This document shows positions 33,185-41,965 of a stretch of DNA of 42,559 bases, piece after piece (position 1 is the first letter of the stretch; each line of letters begins with the position of its first letter). The notes below the pieces were generated by a model that was given only the letters and a program-made list of their open reading frames with translations, searched no databases and had not been told where the DNA came from. The stretch comes from Bacteroidota bacterium. GTDB taxonomy: Bacteria > Bacteroidota > Rhodothermia > Rhodothermales > Rubricoccaceae. The DNA lies in contig JADFQN010000008.1 in NCBI GenBank assembly GCA_022561755.1, forward strand, positions 1-42,559, in the 5' to 3' direction. Both the position numbers and the translations under genes were made by a program.

Positions 33185-34112
33185 GCGGCATTTCTACTGT
33201 AATGTCCTCTGTGATGTCCATGTCGGCGGCGTCGATCTTTATTACATCAACCGTTTCCTCTACGTCAACAAATTTCTCAGCGACGCCGACTACTTCCTCC
33301 GTTTCGGTTTCGTCTTCACGCACCGCTTCGGCTGTAGCGTCCACGGCGTCGTCTTCTGCGGTACCGCTCTCTTCTACATCAACGGTTACATCAACGGTTT
33401 CCTCGACGACGCCCGCTACTTCCTCCGTTTCAACAACGCTAACCATCTCTCCCGACTCCTCCAATTCTTCCTCGTCATTCTCGGACACGCTTGCCGCCTC
33501 TGCTTCCATCATCGCCATCTCTGAAGTCAGCACCGCACGCTCCTTGCTGAAGGCCGGATCTTCGAGCAACTCGTCTATCTCGCGCGGCCTCGGCAGCTCT
33601 TCCAGCGTGCCCAATCCGAACTGGTCGAGGAAGTGCTCGGTGGTGCCGTACAAGAGCGGCCGCCCCACCGAATCCGCTCGTCCCACAACCGTGATGAAGT
33701 CGCGCTCCAGCAGTTGGCGAATCGCGTAATCGGACTGCACGCCCCGGACGAAGTCCACCTCCGGCTTGGCAACGGGCTGCTTGTACGCAATGACGGACAG
33801 GGTTTCGAGCAAGGCGCGTGACAGCCGCTTCTCCTCCTCCTTCAACAGAAAGGTCTTGACGAAACCGGCCATCGATTCCACCGTGGCCATCCGAAAGCCT
33901 CCACCCCAGTGGTGGATGCGAAGTGTGTGGCCCTCCACCTCGAAAGCGGCGTTGAGGCGAACTACCGCCTCTTGTACGTCCTCAGCAGTGGCATCGGCGC
34001 CCGTTACGTCGGCGAACGTGCTGCGAAGCGCATCAACCGAAACCGGTTCGTCGGCGGCGAAAATGATGGCCTCGACAGCCATATCGAGTGTGTGGCGGTT
34101 GGTCTCACTCAT
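33177..34112 (-). CDS. scpB: Segregation and condensation protein B with a long acidic tail
   Basis: The kleisin-associated winged-helix subunit of the SMC-ScpAB condensin. Residues 1 to about 200 hold the two winged helices (LETLSVIAYKQPVAKPEVDFVRGVQSD and the YGTTEHFLDQFGL end). The usual protein stops near 200 residues; this one goes on for about 110 more, nearly all Glu, Asp, Val and Thr, with loose repeats such as ETVDVTVDVEE. The start MSETNRHT overlaps scpA by ATGA; the longer frame upstream is Arg/His-rich shadow. The tail is probably disordered and could compete for basic partners. Confidence 0.92.
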   Translation of the reverse strand: MSETNRHTLDMAVEAIIFAADEPVSVDALRSTFADVTGADATAEDVQEAVVRLNAAFEVEGHTLRIHHWGGGFRMATVESMAGFVKTFLLKEEEKRLSRALLETLSVIAYKQPVAKPEVDFVRGVQSDYAIRQLLERDFITVVGRADSVGRPLLYGTTEHFLDQFGLGTLEELPRPREIDELLEDPAFSKERAVLTSEMAMMEAEAASVSENDEEELEESGEMVSVVETEEVAGVVEETVDVTVDVEESGTAEDDAVDATAEAVREDETETEEVVGVAEKFVDVEETVDVIKIDAADMDITEDITVEMPHE

Positions 34113-34948
34113 TCTTCTACCTCCGCCCCGTTCGTTGCGTGCGCGGTTTCCTGGATGTCCTCGACGTCGCGCGTGATGCCGATGGTTCGCACCTTCGCCG
34201 GCGGCTGCTCGAATCGTGGGATGCCTCCATCGATGATAGGCGCGGCGGCCTTGATCGCGAAGTCCTCGTGGTTTACTCCCGAAACCAGCGTGATAACCTG
34301 CCACTGGAGCATTTCCAGAATGGCCAGAAAGGTGACGATGATGAAAGGCTTCGGACGGTTCTCGACCAGTTTCACAAAGGAGGAAATGCCCTTGGCAAGT
34401 TGCGTTATGACAAAGGATCGCTGCTCATCAATCGTGTACTCGTAGGGTGGAAGCCGGTGCTGATCGGTTTCGTCAGGCGCTCGCTCTAACACCCTTTGCA
34501 GCGCCGACATAAGATCGAATATCGAGACTTTGTAGGTGACTTCCACAGATGCTGCCAGCCGGTCCTGCTCAGAGGACGCCGCTCCGCGCGGCATCAGTTC
34601 GTGGCGGTCGTTCCAGTTTCGCTCCAGGTGGGTTGCGGCCTCTTTGTAGCGGATGTACTCTAGCAGCCGCTCGACCAGTTCTTTACGCGGGTCGATGGGT
34701 TCGCCTTCCTCGTCCAACTCCTGGCGCGGCAGCAGCATTCGCGCCTTGGTTGAGATCAGGAGCGCCGCCATGTAGATGAAATCGGCAGCGCCGTCCAGAT
34801 CGACCTGCTCCAGCAGGCGGACGTACTCCAGGTATTCGTCCGTAATTTGTGCTACGGGAATGTCATAGATGTCCAGTTCATCGCGGTGGATGAAGAAGAG
34901 CAGCAGGTCCAGAGGCCCTTCAAACTGGTCGAGTTGGACGCGGTACAC
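34109..34948 (-). CDS. scpA: Segregation and condensation protein A (kleisin)
   Basis: A 279-residue kleisin that bridges the SMC dimer and recruits ScpB for chromosome organisation. The N-terminus has the family signature QLDQFEGPLDLLLFFIHRDELDIYDIPVAQITDEYLEYV, followed by LISTKARMLLP, a helical middle and a C-terminal winged-helix region (FVVTFLAILEMLQWQ-like). The start is GTG; no ATG precedes it. A miniature element with perfect 20-bp ends stops 16 bp upstream, so it forms the leader and separates scpA from the epimerase gene. The stop overlaps scpB (ATGA). Confidence 0.94.
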   Translation of the reverse strand: MYRVQLDQFEGPLDLLLFFIHRDELDIYDIPVAQITDEYLEYVRLLEQVDLDGAADFIYMAALLISTKARMLLPRQELDEEGEPIDPRKELVERLLEYIRYKEAATHLERNWNDRHELMPRGAASSEQDRLAASVEVTYKVSIFDLMSALQRVLERAPDETDQHRLPPYEYTIDEQRSFVITQLAKGISSFVKLVENRPKPFIIVTFLAILEMLQWQVITLVSGVNHEDFAIKAAAPIIDGGIPRFEQPPAKVRTIGITRDVEDIQETAHATNGAEVEE

Positions 34949-34964
34949 GGCGAGCGAGCGAACC

Positions 34965-35130
34965 TAGCAGCCAGTTGAAGAAGCGCTCTGTTGCCGAGGC
35001 GAGCGAGTCTCGGTTGAGATCGAGGCGCGAGATCGCAGGCGAATCAGGCGATTCGACGAGCATCTCGCAACGCTGAGATCGACCGAGAGGCCCCCCCCGC
35101 AGGCAGGATGGCTTCTTCAACTGGCTGCTA
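34965..35130. mobile_element. Miniature element with perfect 20-bp terminal inverted repeats (family F)
   Basis: A 166-bp element. TAGCAGCCAGTTGAAGAAGC at the left is matched exactly, inverted, by GCTTCTTCAACTGGCTGCTA at the right. The flanks suggest a TA or CTAR duplication. The interior includes GAGGCGAGCGAG, similar to the GCGAGGCGAGTGAG of family A, and a C8 run. Perfect ends suggest that it is the youngest insertion in the window. No gene inside. Confidence 0.85.
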
Positions 35131-35172
35131 AAAGGTGAATGATCCAGAGTGGATGGCGGCGTCCGAGGGAAG

Positions 35173-36168
35173 TTACGACACGGGGTCGGTAATCCCAGAG
35201 GCTGGGGCGTTGTCTCTGCGGGCTTTGAACCACGCAACGGTTTCGGCAAGGCCGTCCGCGAGGGCCACCTCGGGGCGCCAGCCGAGCACATCGGCGGCGT
35301 ACGAAGCATCGAGCACGCTTCGCTGCTGCTCGCCTGGCATGCCGGGGCCGTGCTTCTCTTCCGCCCTGCCGCCCGTGAGGCGATTCAAATGCTCGAACAG
35401 TTCGTTCACGTCCGTTTCGATGCCGGTTCCGATGTTGATGACGTCGGAACCGGCGAATGCTAGCGCGCTAACCACGGCCTTGACGACATCCCCGACGAAC
35501 ACGTAGTCGCGAGTTTGCTTGCCGGGCCCGTTGATGACCGGTTGCTCGCCTCTCAGCAGGCGCTCCGTAAAAATGGCCACCACGCCCGCCTCGCCGTGCG
35601 GGTTCTGGCGCGGGCCGTAGACGTTGGCGAAACGAAGAGCCACGTACGGCAAGCTGTGTGCGGCATCGAAGAAGCGCAGGTAATGCTCGGAAACGAGCTT
35701 CGTGATGCCGTACGGCGACGCCGGGAGCTCCGGGTGCGACTCCGGCTGCGGCCCTCCCCCATTCACGTTTGGATCAGGGTCGCCGTAGATGGCGCCGCCT
35801 GTGGAGGTGAACACTACCATCTCCAGTCCGTTTGCGCGCCCGGCTTCGAGCAGGTTGAGCAGCCCGAGCACGTTGACCTGCGCATCGAAGGCCGGATCGG
35901 CAACGGACTTGCGGACATCCATCTGCGCCGCGAGATGCACCATCGCCGCGAATTTCTCCTCCTCAAAAAGTGTAGCGACGGCCGGATCGCGGATATCCAT
36001 CTCGTGGAAAACAGCCGCATCCGGTATGTTCTCCAACCGGCCTCCTTCCAGGTTGTCCAGAACGTGAACATTGGCGCCTTCTGCGATCAGGGCGTCGGCC
36101 ACGTGGGAGCCGATGAAACCGGCGCCGCCGGTAACGAGGACCTTGCGACTTGAGTATGGGTGAGGCAT
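35173..36168 (-). CDS. NAD-dependent sugar-nucleotide epimerase/dehydratase (GalE-like SDR)
   Basis: A 331-residue extended short-chain dehydrogenase. The Rossmann motif GGAGFIGSHVAD (15-26) binds NAD, FTSTGGAIYGD precedes the catalytic site, and SPYGITKLVSEHYL holds the Tyr-x3-Lys pair. NVYGPRQNPHGEAGVVAIF and GKQTRDYVFVGDVVKAV are typical of UDP-glucose/UDP-N-acetylglucosamine 4-epimerases. It would supply activated sugars for the glycosyltransferases in this region. The exact substrate cannot be fixed. It follows the M16 peptidase gene after a heptamer-repeat spacer. Confidence 0.9.
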   Translation of the reverse strand: MPHPYSSRKVLVTGGAGFIGSHVADALIAEGANVHVLDNLEGGRLENIPDAAVFHEMDIRDPAVATLFEEEKFAAMVHLAAQMDVRKSVADPAFDAQVNVLGLLNLLEAGRANGLEMVVFTSTGGAIYGDPDPNVNGGGPQPESHPELPASPYGITKLVSEHYLRFFDAAHSLPYVALRFANVYGPRQNPHGEAGVVAIFTERLLRGEQPVINGPGKQTRDYVFVGDVVKAVVSALAFAGSDVINIGTGIETDVNELFEHLNRLTGGRAEEKHGPGMPGEQQRSVLDASYAADVLGWRPEVALADGLAETVAWFKARRDNAPASGITDPVS

Positions 36169-36238
36169 GGAGTCTAGTGCGTAATGCGTATTCGCTACAT
36201 GATAGTTCCCTTACGCAATACGCACTACGCAATATTGC
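36169..36238. repeat. Inverted 7-bp repeats (GCGTAAT-type hairpin), copy 3
   Basis: It fills the M16-epimerase spacer. Arm one reads AGTGCGT, AATGCGT, ATTCGCT; arm two reads TTACGCA, ATACGCA, CTACGCA. The loop (CATGATAGTTCCC region) is not shared with copies 1 and 2. It would lie in the RNA immediately upstream of the epimerase start. Confidence 0.75.
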
Positions 36239-37492
36239 TCAGGCATCGGAAGGCACGATGGCAACTGATGTCAGCCGCTCAGACGCAAACAACTCATCCG
36301 CCACGGTACGCACGTCTTCGGCAGTTACCGCGTCAATCTCGGCGATCACTTCGTCGAGCGTGAAGTAGCGGCCGAACGTGAGTTCCACTCGCCCGATGCG
36401 CATCATGCGGTTGCTCATGCTTTCGAGGCCGAGCATCAGGGAGCCCTTCAACTGTTGCTTGGCGCGGGCCAGCGTGCGCACGCTCACAGCCTTCTCGGCG
36501 AGCTTGTGAAGTTCACGAACGACCAGCTTGCGCGCCCGGTCCACCTTGGCGGCGTCCGTGCCGATGTATACGCCCACATCCCCGGCATCGGCCAGCATGT
36601 TGGCGAACGAGTACACGGAGTAACAGAAGCCGTATTTCTCGCGGATGTTCTGGTTGAGGCGGCTCGACATCCCCCCGCCCAAAATCGTATGGAGCAGTGA
36701 TACCTGAGTTCGCCGCGGATCGAGAGCGCCAAAGCCGCGCGTGCCGACTACGAGGTGCGCCTGTTGCACGGGGCGTGCGATCACCACATCGGACGGTGTA
36801 TAGCCGTTGGCCGCGGCACGATGAAGGTCAGCGGGCGCGTGCTCGAAACCGCGCAGGAGTCTCTCCACCTTCCGGACGACCCTTTCGTGCTTCACATTGC
36901 CCGCCACCGAAACGACCAGCCGGTTGGGCGCGTAATGCTGCCCGATGTATCTCTCCAGCTTGTCTCTGGTAAAGGAGCCTACCGTTTCACGTGTGCCAAG
37001 AATAGGGCGGCCGAGCGCGTGATCGGGATACATCAGCGACTCGTAGTGGTCGTAGATGTGGTCCTCGGGGTTGTCCTGGTACATCTTGATTTCCTCGATC
37101 ACCACATCTTTCTCTTTCACCAACTCTTTTTCGGGAAGCGTTGGATGGGTTACGAGGTCGAGGACGGTGTCGAGGGCGCGGCCGATGTGCTCGTCGAGGC
37201 TGCGGGCGTAGAAGCAGGTGTGCTCTTTGGTGGTGAAGGCGTTCAGGTAGCCGCCCACCGATTCCATCCGCTGGTTGATCTGGTAGCCACGCCGCTTCGT
37301 AGTCCCCTTGAACACCATATGCTCGATGAAGTGCGTGATGCCATTCTCTGCTTGTGTCTCATCGCGGCTACCGGCCTGCACCCACACGCCCACCGCCACC
37401 GAGCGGACCGAAGGGATTTGCTCCGTGAGAATGCGCACGCCGCTGGGGAGTTCGGTGCGCGAGAACGAGGGAAAACCATGTGGCGGGGACAT
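36239..37492 (-). CDS. M16-family zinc peptidase (processing-peptidase-like)
   Basis: A 417-residue protein with the inverted zinc motif HFIEHMVFKGT (His-x2-Glu-His) near residue 55 and the downstream Glu about 75 residues later in the KEKDVVIEEIKMYQDNPEDH region. The second half (RPVQQAHLVVGTRGFG ... LNQNIREKYGFCYSVYSF) is the inactive M16 half with the conserved Arg-Tyr pocket. It is of the PqqL/MPP-beta single-pair type, likely cytoplasmic or periplasmic-facing, cutting peptides. ATG 37492 (MSPPHGFPSF) was chosen; the frame upstream is in a duplicated segment. Confidence 0.92.
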   Translation of the reverse strand: MSPPHGFPSFSRTELPSGVRILTEQIPSVRSVAVGVWVQAGSRDETQAENGITHFIEHMVFKGTTKRRGYQINQRMESVGGYLNAFTTKEHTCFYARSLDEHIGRALDTVLDLVTHPTLPEKELVKEKDVVIEEIKMYQDNPEDHIYDHYESLMYPDHALGRPILGTRETVGSFTRDKLERYIGQHYAPNRLVVSVAGNVKHERVVRKVERLLRGFEHAPADLHRAAANGYTPSDVVIARPVQQAHLVVGTRGFGALDPRRTQVSLLHTILGGGMSSRLNQNIREKYGFCYSVYSFANMLADAGDVGVYIGTDAAKVDRARKLVVRELHKLAEKAVSVRTLARAKQQLKGSLMLGLESMSNRMMRIGRVELTFGRYFTLDEVIAEIDAVTAEDVRTVADELFASERLTSVAIVPSDA

Positions 37493-37634
37493 CTTCTGTG
37501 ACCTATTCTGGATTGGTGTCTGTGGAGCAGCCGATCGGAGCACAAAGGTATGGTGCTCCACCCCCTCTGTCTCCCCCTGCTAGGGGGAGGATTTCTTTGC
37601 TTGAGAACGAGGGGAAACCTTGGGGCAGTGACAT
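37460..37634. repeat. Short direct duplication around the M16 start
   Basis: About 33 bp at 37460-37493 (GAGAACGAGGGAAAACCATG then TGGCGGGGACATC) recurs at 37602-37634 (GAGAACGAGGGGAAACCTTG then GGGCAGTGACATC). The 108 bp between the two copies includes a hairpin TCCCCCTGCTAGGGGGAGG. The start region of the peptidase gene appears to have been duplicated, or filled in, when this spacer arose. Confidence 0.55.
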
Positions 37635-37709
37635 CACAAAAGAAACTTGGGCGTGGGAGATAAGGGCCTCACTCCTGCCGGTTCTGGGTTTAAAGAGGCC
37701 TCGTAATTA

Positions 37710-39278
37710 CTAGTCAGGTGAGCCACACAGAGGAGGTGGGATCTCACGGAGGAAGGACATTCGTAAGTACGTGAGATCATTCCACGGGTATTGAATCAGG
37801 CACAACTCCTGCTGTGCTCTCCTCACTGCTCGGATATTTCCTATCTGCGATCCGGCTTGCAAGAGTCCGATAAGCGAGGATCTACGGCGTGGATTGCGAT
37901 TGAGAGCCTTCTCAAATTCTAGATATGCTTCATAATACCGTCCGTGCCTGAGCAGGACTTCACCTAGCAGCTCATGAGCAGGCTTTACCGGGTTCGGTGG
38001 CCCGAAGTCCAACGGCATAAGGTCATCCAGTTCTGCCGCCTCTTGCAGCTTACCTAGCCCATCCTGCTCCTCCCCTTGCTCTACGAGCACAAGCCCCTCA
38101 AGCATGAGCGCTGTTGACTGTTCAGCCGGTCCCAACTCTTCCCCACCTTCCAGAAAGTTCTGTACGTCCTGCAAGGCTGCCTGCATAGCAGACGCGTCAT
38201 GAAGGTTTAATGCCACAAGACCGGCGACAAATGCATCGCGCTGTGCCGTTTCGGTACCAACATCGTCAAGAGGAAGCTCCATGTGCGCTATCTCACCATC
38301 CAAATCCATTGAATCGATGACGTAGCTGGCCCGCATCGCAATCATGCTGCTCCATCCGCGTCGTGTTGGTCCGGATTCTGCGAGGTCGAGTGCCTCGTGG
38401 AAGAGCCGCCGTGCTTCTTCAATCCTCCCCCGCTGTAGCTCCGCATAGTGAAGCCAGAACAACGGATGCCAACCGTGTCCGCCGAGCGGCTGTCCGGCGG
38501 CTTCATCGCGGGCTCGCGCCGCCCCGTAAGCGCGACGGTTCATTTCGGCGACTTCGTCCCACATCCCCAGCGCGAAGTAGATGTGGCTCGGCATGTGGAG
38601 CGCGTGCGGAGCATCCGGGGCGATCCCGGAATATGCCCGGGCTGCCTCAAGCGCCTTCTCCGCGTTGAGCGGGTCGTCGTAGGAGTGGATGACGTAGTGC
38701 GCCGCGCCCGGATGTCTCGGGTTCTGTGCAAAGGCTGCCAGCGCAATCTGCCCGGCCCGGTCGTAGATCTCGAAATCACGGCCTTCGTGGGCGGTGCCCA
38801 GAATAGCGAGCGCATGAAAAGTAGATGCGTTCAGGTCGTTGGGATAGACGGCAGCGAGTTCACCCAGCGCCGCGGCGTAGGCGTCGTCGCGGTCTTCTTT
38901 GTCGGCTTCGCCGTAGAGGACATCCAACGTGGCGAGGTAGGCCCGCTCTCGCTCCGATACCTTCGTGCGGGCCTCTTCCGGCATTTCCGCCAGCACGACC
39001 AGTGCAGCATCCCGGTCCTGTTGCTGCCAGATCGGGTGGTTGTGCGTCAGCGCCTCGCCCCAATAGGCCATCGCGAAGTCGGGATCGATTTGCCGCGCCT
39101 CTTGGAAAGCCACGCGCGAGTCGTCGTACTCGAAGCTGTGGAGCAGCAGCAGGCCGCGCATGAAACGCTCTTGTGCTTCCGGTGCACCAGAGTTGAGGAA
39201 TGTCACCTCGCCGAGGGATTGCGCGAATCCCGGTACAGCGAGAGTCAGAAGAACGACGAAACAGAAGAGGCGGGTCAT
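37710..39278 (-). CDS. Secreted tetratricopeptide-repeat protein
   Basis: A 522-residue periplasmic or exported protein with an N-terminal signal (MTRLFCFVVLLTLAVPGFAQ, cut after FAQ). TPR-like helices run through it: FMRGLLLLHSFEYDDSRVAF, EARQIDPDFAMAYWGEAL, AALGELAAVYPNDLNASTFHALAILG, and a C-terminal LLGEVLLRHGRYYEAYLEFEKALNRNP. HYVIHSYDDP and LHMPSHIYFALGMWDE are conserved motifs of this bacterial TPR family. It is a probable scaffold; partner unknown. The long upstream open frame is out-of-frame acyl-CoA dehydrogenase sequence, so ATG 39278 is used. Confidence 0.85.
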   Translation of the reverse strand: MTRLFCFVVLLTLAVPGFAQSLGEVTFLNSGAPEAQERFMRGLLLLHSFEYDDSRVAFQEARQIDPDFAMAYWGEALTHNHPIWQQQDRDAALVVLAEMPEEARTKVSERERAYLATLDVLYGEADKEDRDDAYAAALGELAAVYPNDLNASTFHALAILGTAHEGRDFEIYDRAGQIALAAFAQNPRHPGAAHYVIHSYDDPLNAEKALEAARAYSGIAPDAPHALHMPSHIYFALGMWDEVAEMNRRAYGAARARDEAAGQPLGGHGWHPLFWLHYAELQRGRIEEARRLFHEALDLAESGPTRRGWSSMIAMRASYVIDSMDLDGEIAHMELPLDDVGTETAQRDAFVAGLVALNLHDASAMQAALQDVQNFLEGGEELGPAEQSTALMLEGLVLVEQGEEQDGLGKLQEAAELDDLMPLDFGPPNPVKPAHELLGEVLLRHGRYYEAYLEFEKALNRNPRRRSSLIGLLQAGSQIGNIRAVRRAQQELCLIQYPWNDLTYLRMSFLREIPPPLCGSPD

Positions 39279-39346
39279 TGTGGTTGCGATTATCTGTTCT
39301 GCCAAAATATGGGTGATTCGCAAGTCGATCCCAGCCTTTCCGAAAT

Positions 39347-39500
39347 GCCACAAAAAGTCCCCCTTTCGACGGGGTGGATCTGCGAACTTGCGAGCAGAGA
39401 CGGGGGATGTCGGATTGGCTGCAGGTTGCGCAATGAACCGTGGCAACGCCCCTCTCCCCCGCCGAATGGCGGGGTACTCCTCTGAAGGGGAGACTACGAG
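39347..39500. repeat. Family D repeat, inverted copy
   Basis: Read on the minus strand: a Gly/Cys-free GC-rich block, GGGGCGTTGCCACGG, TGCAGCCAATCCGACATCCC and a terminal CCCCGTCGAAAGGGGGACTT. The order of blocks is the same as at 20185-20375. It fills the spacer between the acyl-CoA dehydrogenase gene and the TPR gene. No gene is visible in it. Confidence 0.65.
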
Positions 39501-39513
39501 TCGTCCCTGCCAC

Positions 39514-41589
39514 TCAGGCGTCAGCCGTTTCCCGTTTCGCAGGCTTCGTCGCTCCATCACCGCCCGCCTTCGCGGCGGCAGGCTCGGCGCCGATGCCCAC
39601 AGCTTTCTTCTTCTTCCGCTTCTTCTTCGGCTTGTCTCCGGGGAATTGCTGGATGTGCTCCGTCTGGATGGCACGGCCCGTTCCGGCTGCGCTCGGCGAG
39701 GCCTCGTGGATGTAGAAGTCCGCGTTCGGCAGCGTGTCGTTGAAAGCGATGGCCGCGCCGGCCGCGCGGAGCATCGACTCGTCGCTGTTCGTGTGCAGCA
39801 GGCGGACGTTCTGTACGATGCGCTCGTGCGCCATGTGCATGAAGTGGAGGCCGGCCGTCTTGTCGCGCTCCCACTCGAGGCCGGAAGCGCCCTGCGCCAT
39901 CCGACTGTCGAGCTTCGAGAGCACGCACGCCCAAGCGAAAAGGTACATCCCGTTATCGGCGAGGCGCGCCTGCACGGCCTGGCGGTTGACAATTTCGGAG
40001 CCGAGGCGCTTGCTGGCCAGCTTGAACTCCCGCGTGTGGGTCTGCACGTGCTTCGCGAGGCGGCCGGCAAAGCTCTTCAGCGACGGGTGCAGGTTCGAGA
40101 ACGACGGCTTGCTCACCTTTTTGCCGAGGAAGATCTCGGTGGCCAGCGGTGTTCCCTGCCTGACCATCGATGGTTTCAGCGCGCCTGAAAGGATGCGCGC
40201 CAGGTTCTCGCCGAAGCCCTGCTCCTCATCCCACTGAACCGTGTTGAGGACGCCCAGCATGTACTCGGCGAGTTGCTTGCCGCCGTACGCGAAAATGAAC
40301 GACTGCATGATCTCGTTCGAGCCCTCCACGATACGGTGGATGCGGTTGTCGCGCCAGATGCGTTCGAGCTCGTTCTCCGTCACGTAGCCCTCGCCGCCCA
40401 TAATCTGCATGGCGTCGTCGATGACCTTCCAGCCCTGGTCGGAACAGAACACCTTGCACGCAGCCGTCTCCACCATGATATCCTTGTCGTGCCGGTCCAG
40501 GAAACCGCATGTCATGTAAAGCATGGCGTCCATCGCGAAGATGCGCGCGTGCATCTCCGCAATCCGCAGCTTGACGAGTTCGAAATCGGCGAGAGGCCTC
40601 TTGAACTGATAGCGAGTACGCGCCCATTTGGTGGCCTGATCGGCGGCCTGCTTGGCGCCGCCGGTAACGCCCGCAGAGAGCGTACAGCGCCCGTAGTTCA
40701 GGCACGTCAGCGCAACCTTTAGGCCCTGCCCCTCTTTGTGAAGGCGATTCGCCTTCGGCACCTTCACGTTGGTGAATCGGATGCGGGCCTGCCACGTGCC
40801 GCGGATGCCCGTCTTGGAGCGGTTATTCTGGAAAATATCTATGCCCTCCATATCCGGCGTCACGATGAGTGCTGTTACGCCCTTGCGCTCCTTGCCGGTC
40901 TTCGGATCGGTTACTTGCTGGTTCGCCATCACGGTAAACATCCCCGCCATCGCGCCAGAGGTGGACCATTTTTTCTCGCCGTTCAGGATGTAGCACTGCT
41001 CGGCCTCGTTCCACTCGCACTCAGTTTCCTGCCCAGCCGCGTCGGAGCCGACGTTGGGCTCGGAGAGGCAGAAGGCAGAGAGGTACTCGCGGGCAACTTT
41101 GGGGAGGAAGCGATTCTTCTGCTCCTCCGTACCGAAGAGCATCAGCGCCTTGCAGCCAATCGACTGGTGCGCGGATACCAGCACACCTGTAGAACCACAG
41201 CGGCTTCCAATGGCCTCCAGCACGCGGTTGTAGCTCGCCACGCCGAGGCCGAGGCCACCGTACTCCTCGGGGATCGTCATTCCGAGAACGCCAATCTCAA
41301 AAAGCCGCGTGAGGGCCCACTCGGGGATGTACTCCTTTTGGTCGATTTCGATGGTCGGGTGCTCGTTCTCCATGTACTCGGAGAGCTCCGCGAGCAGGAT
41401 GTCACATTTCGCCTCTTCCTCCGCCGACACCTGCGGGTAGGGGTGGATAAGATCCTCGCGGATGCGCCCCCAGAAGATGTTCTTGATGAACCCCATCTCC
41501 TCGGGCTCGGGGCCGAACATGACTTCAGTCTCGCGGATCATCTCCTGATCGCGGGCGGAAACGCCCTTCATTTTGTCGAGCAGCGACAT
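39514..41589 (-). CDS. VLCAD-like acyl-CoA dehydrogenase with C-terminal extension and Lys-rich tail
   Basis: A 691-residue flavoenzyme for the first step of fatty-acid beta-oxidation. The ACAD core spans about 55-450: the FAD/substrate motif FCLSEPNVGSDAAGQ, WSTSGAMAGMFTVMA, RYQFKRPLADFELVK, QIMGGEGYVTEN and the catalytic Glu in RIVEGSNEIMQ. A further 200-residue helical domain follows, as in mitochondrial VLCAD/ACAD9. The final 45 residues are a Lys- and Ala-rich tail (KPKKKRKKKKAVGIG) not known from the core family; it may bind membrane or acidic surfaces. Start MSLLDKMK at 41589. ETF genes are not adjacent. Confidence 0.92.
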   Translation of the reverse strand: MSLLDKMKGVSARDQEMIRETEVMFGPEPEEMGFIKNIFWGRIREDLIHPYPQVSAEEEAKCDILLAELSEYMENEHPTIEIDQKEYIPEWALTRLFEIGVLGMTIPEEYGGLGLGVASYNRVLEAIGSRCGSTGVLVSAHQSIGCKALMLFGTEEQKNRFLPKVAREYLSAFCLSEPNVGSDAAGQETECEWNEAEQCYILNGEKKWSTSGAMAGMFTVMANQQVTDPKTGKERKGVTALIVTPDMEGIDIFQNNRSKTGIRGTWQARIRFTNVKVPKANRLHKEGQGLKVALTCLNYGRCTLSAGVTGGAKQAADQATKWARTRYQFKRPLADFELVKLRIAEMHARIFAMDAMLYMTCGFLDRHDKDIMVETAACKVFCSDQGWKVIDDAMQIMGGEGYVTENELERIWRDNRIHRIVEGSNEIMQSFIFAYGGKQLAEYMLGVLNTVQWDEEQGFGENLARILSGALKPSMVRQGTPLATEIFLGKKVSKPSFSNLHPSLKSFAGRLAKHVQTHTREFKLASKRLGSEIVNRQAVQARLADNGMYLFAWACVLSKLDSRMAQGASGLEWERDKTAGLHFMHMAHERIVQNVRLLHTNSDESMLRAAGAAIAFNDTLPNADFYIHEASPSAAGTGRAIQTEHIQQFPGDKPKKKRKKKKAVGIGAEPAAAKAGGDGATKPAKRETADA

Positions 41590-41710
41590 CGTATGCGTGG
41601 ATTGGTTAGCTGATGGTAGACGATTCAAATGGAAGGCCGCGAAGCACCCGTGAACCGTGGTACAAGCTACGGCTGAGGTTGGTTCGGCCTTGAGGCCGAC
41701 AAGGCTTTTC

Positions 41711-41876
41711 TAGGAGCCTGTCTGATTAAGGGGATTGTAGCGAGGCGAGTGAGGAATCGAGTACATTTTTTCGATTTATTGAGGCGCATAGCGGAGCTAC
41801 GTAACGAAAAAGATCGGAGAAATGGGCCGATTTATCGCCGCCGCAGTAGATCCGTCCTTAGTCAGACAGCCTCCTA
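41711..41876. mobile_element. Miniature inverted-repeat element, family A, copy 3 (best preserved)
   Basis: A 166-bp element. The left end GGAGCCTGTCTGATTAAGG and the right end CTTAGTCAGACAGCCTCC are inverted repeats. CTAG flanks both sides, a candidate 4-bp YTAR-type target duplication as made by IS5-group transposases. Its interior has TCGAGTACATTTTTTCGATT and AACGAAAAAGATCGG. Aligned inverted, it matches 7182-7348 closely; 12270-12437 is a diverged direct copy. It is in the long spacer (41590-42200) that otherwise shows only the array below. Confidence 0.82.
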
Positions 41877-41965
41877 GGCTCATTCTTGGGGTTCGTTTTT
41901 CTCGAGAATGACCGCGTTTGGCATGCCGATTTCGGTCGTGGCGTGCTATTCTCCCGCCTGTTGCG

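Noticed and set aside
37710-40070. A 786-residue open frame covering the TPR gene plus 260 upstream codons
   Set aside because: The upstream part is Arg/Ser/Pro-rich and lies out of frame over the acyl-CoA dehydrogenase 3' end; the TPR protein has its own signal peptide starting at 39278.
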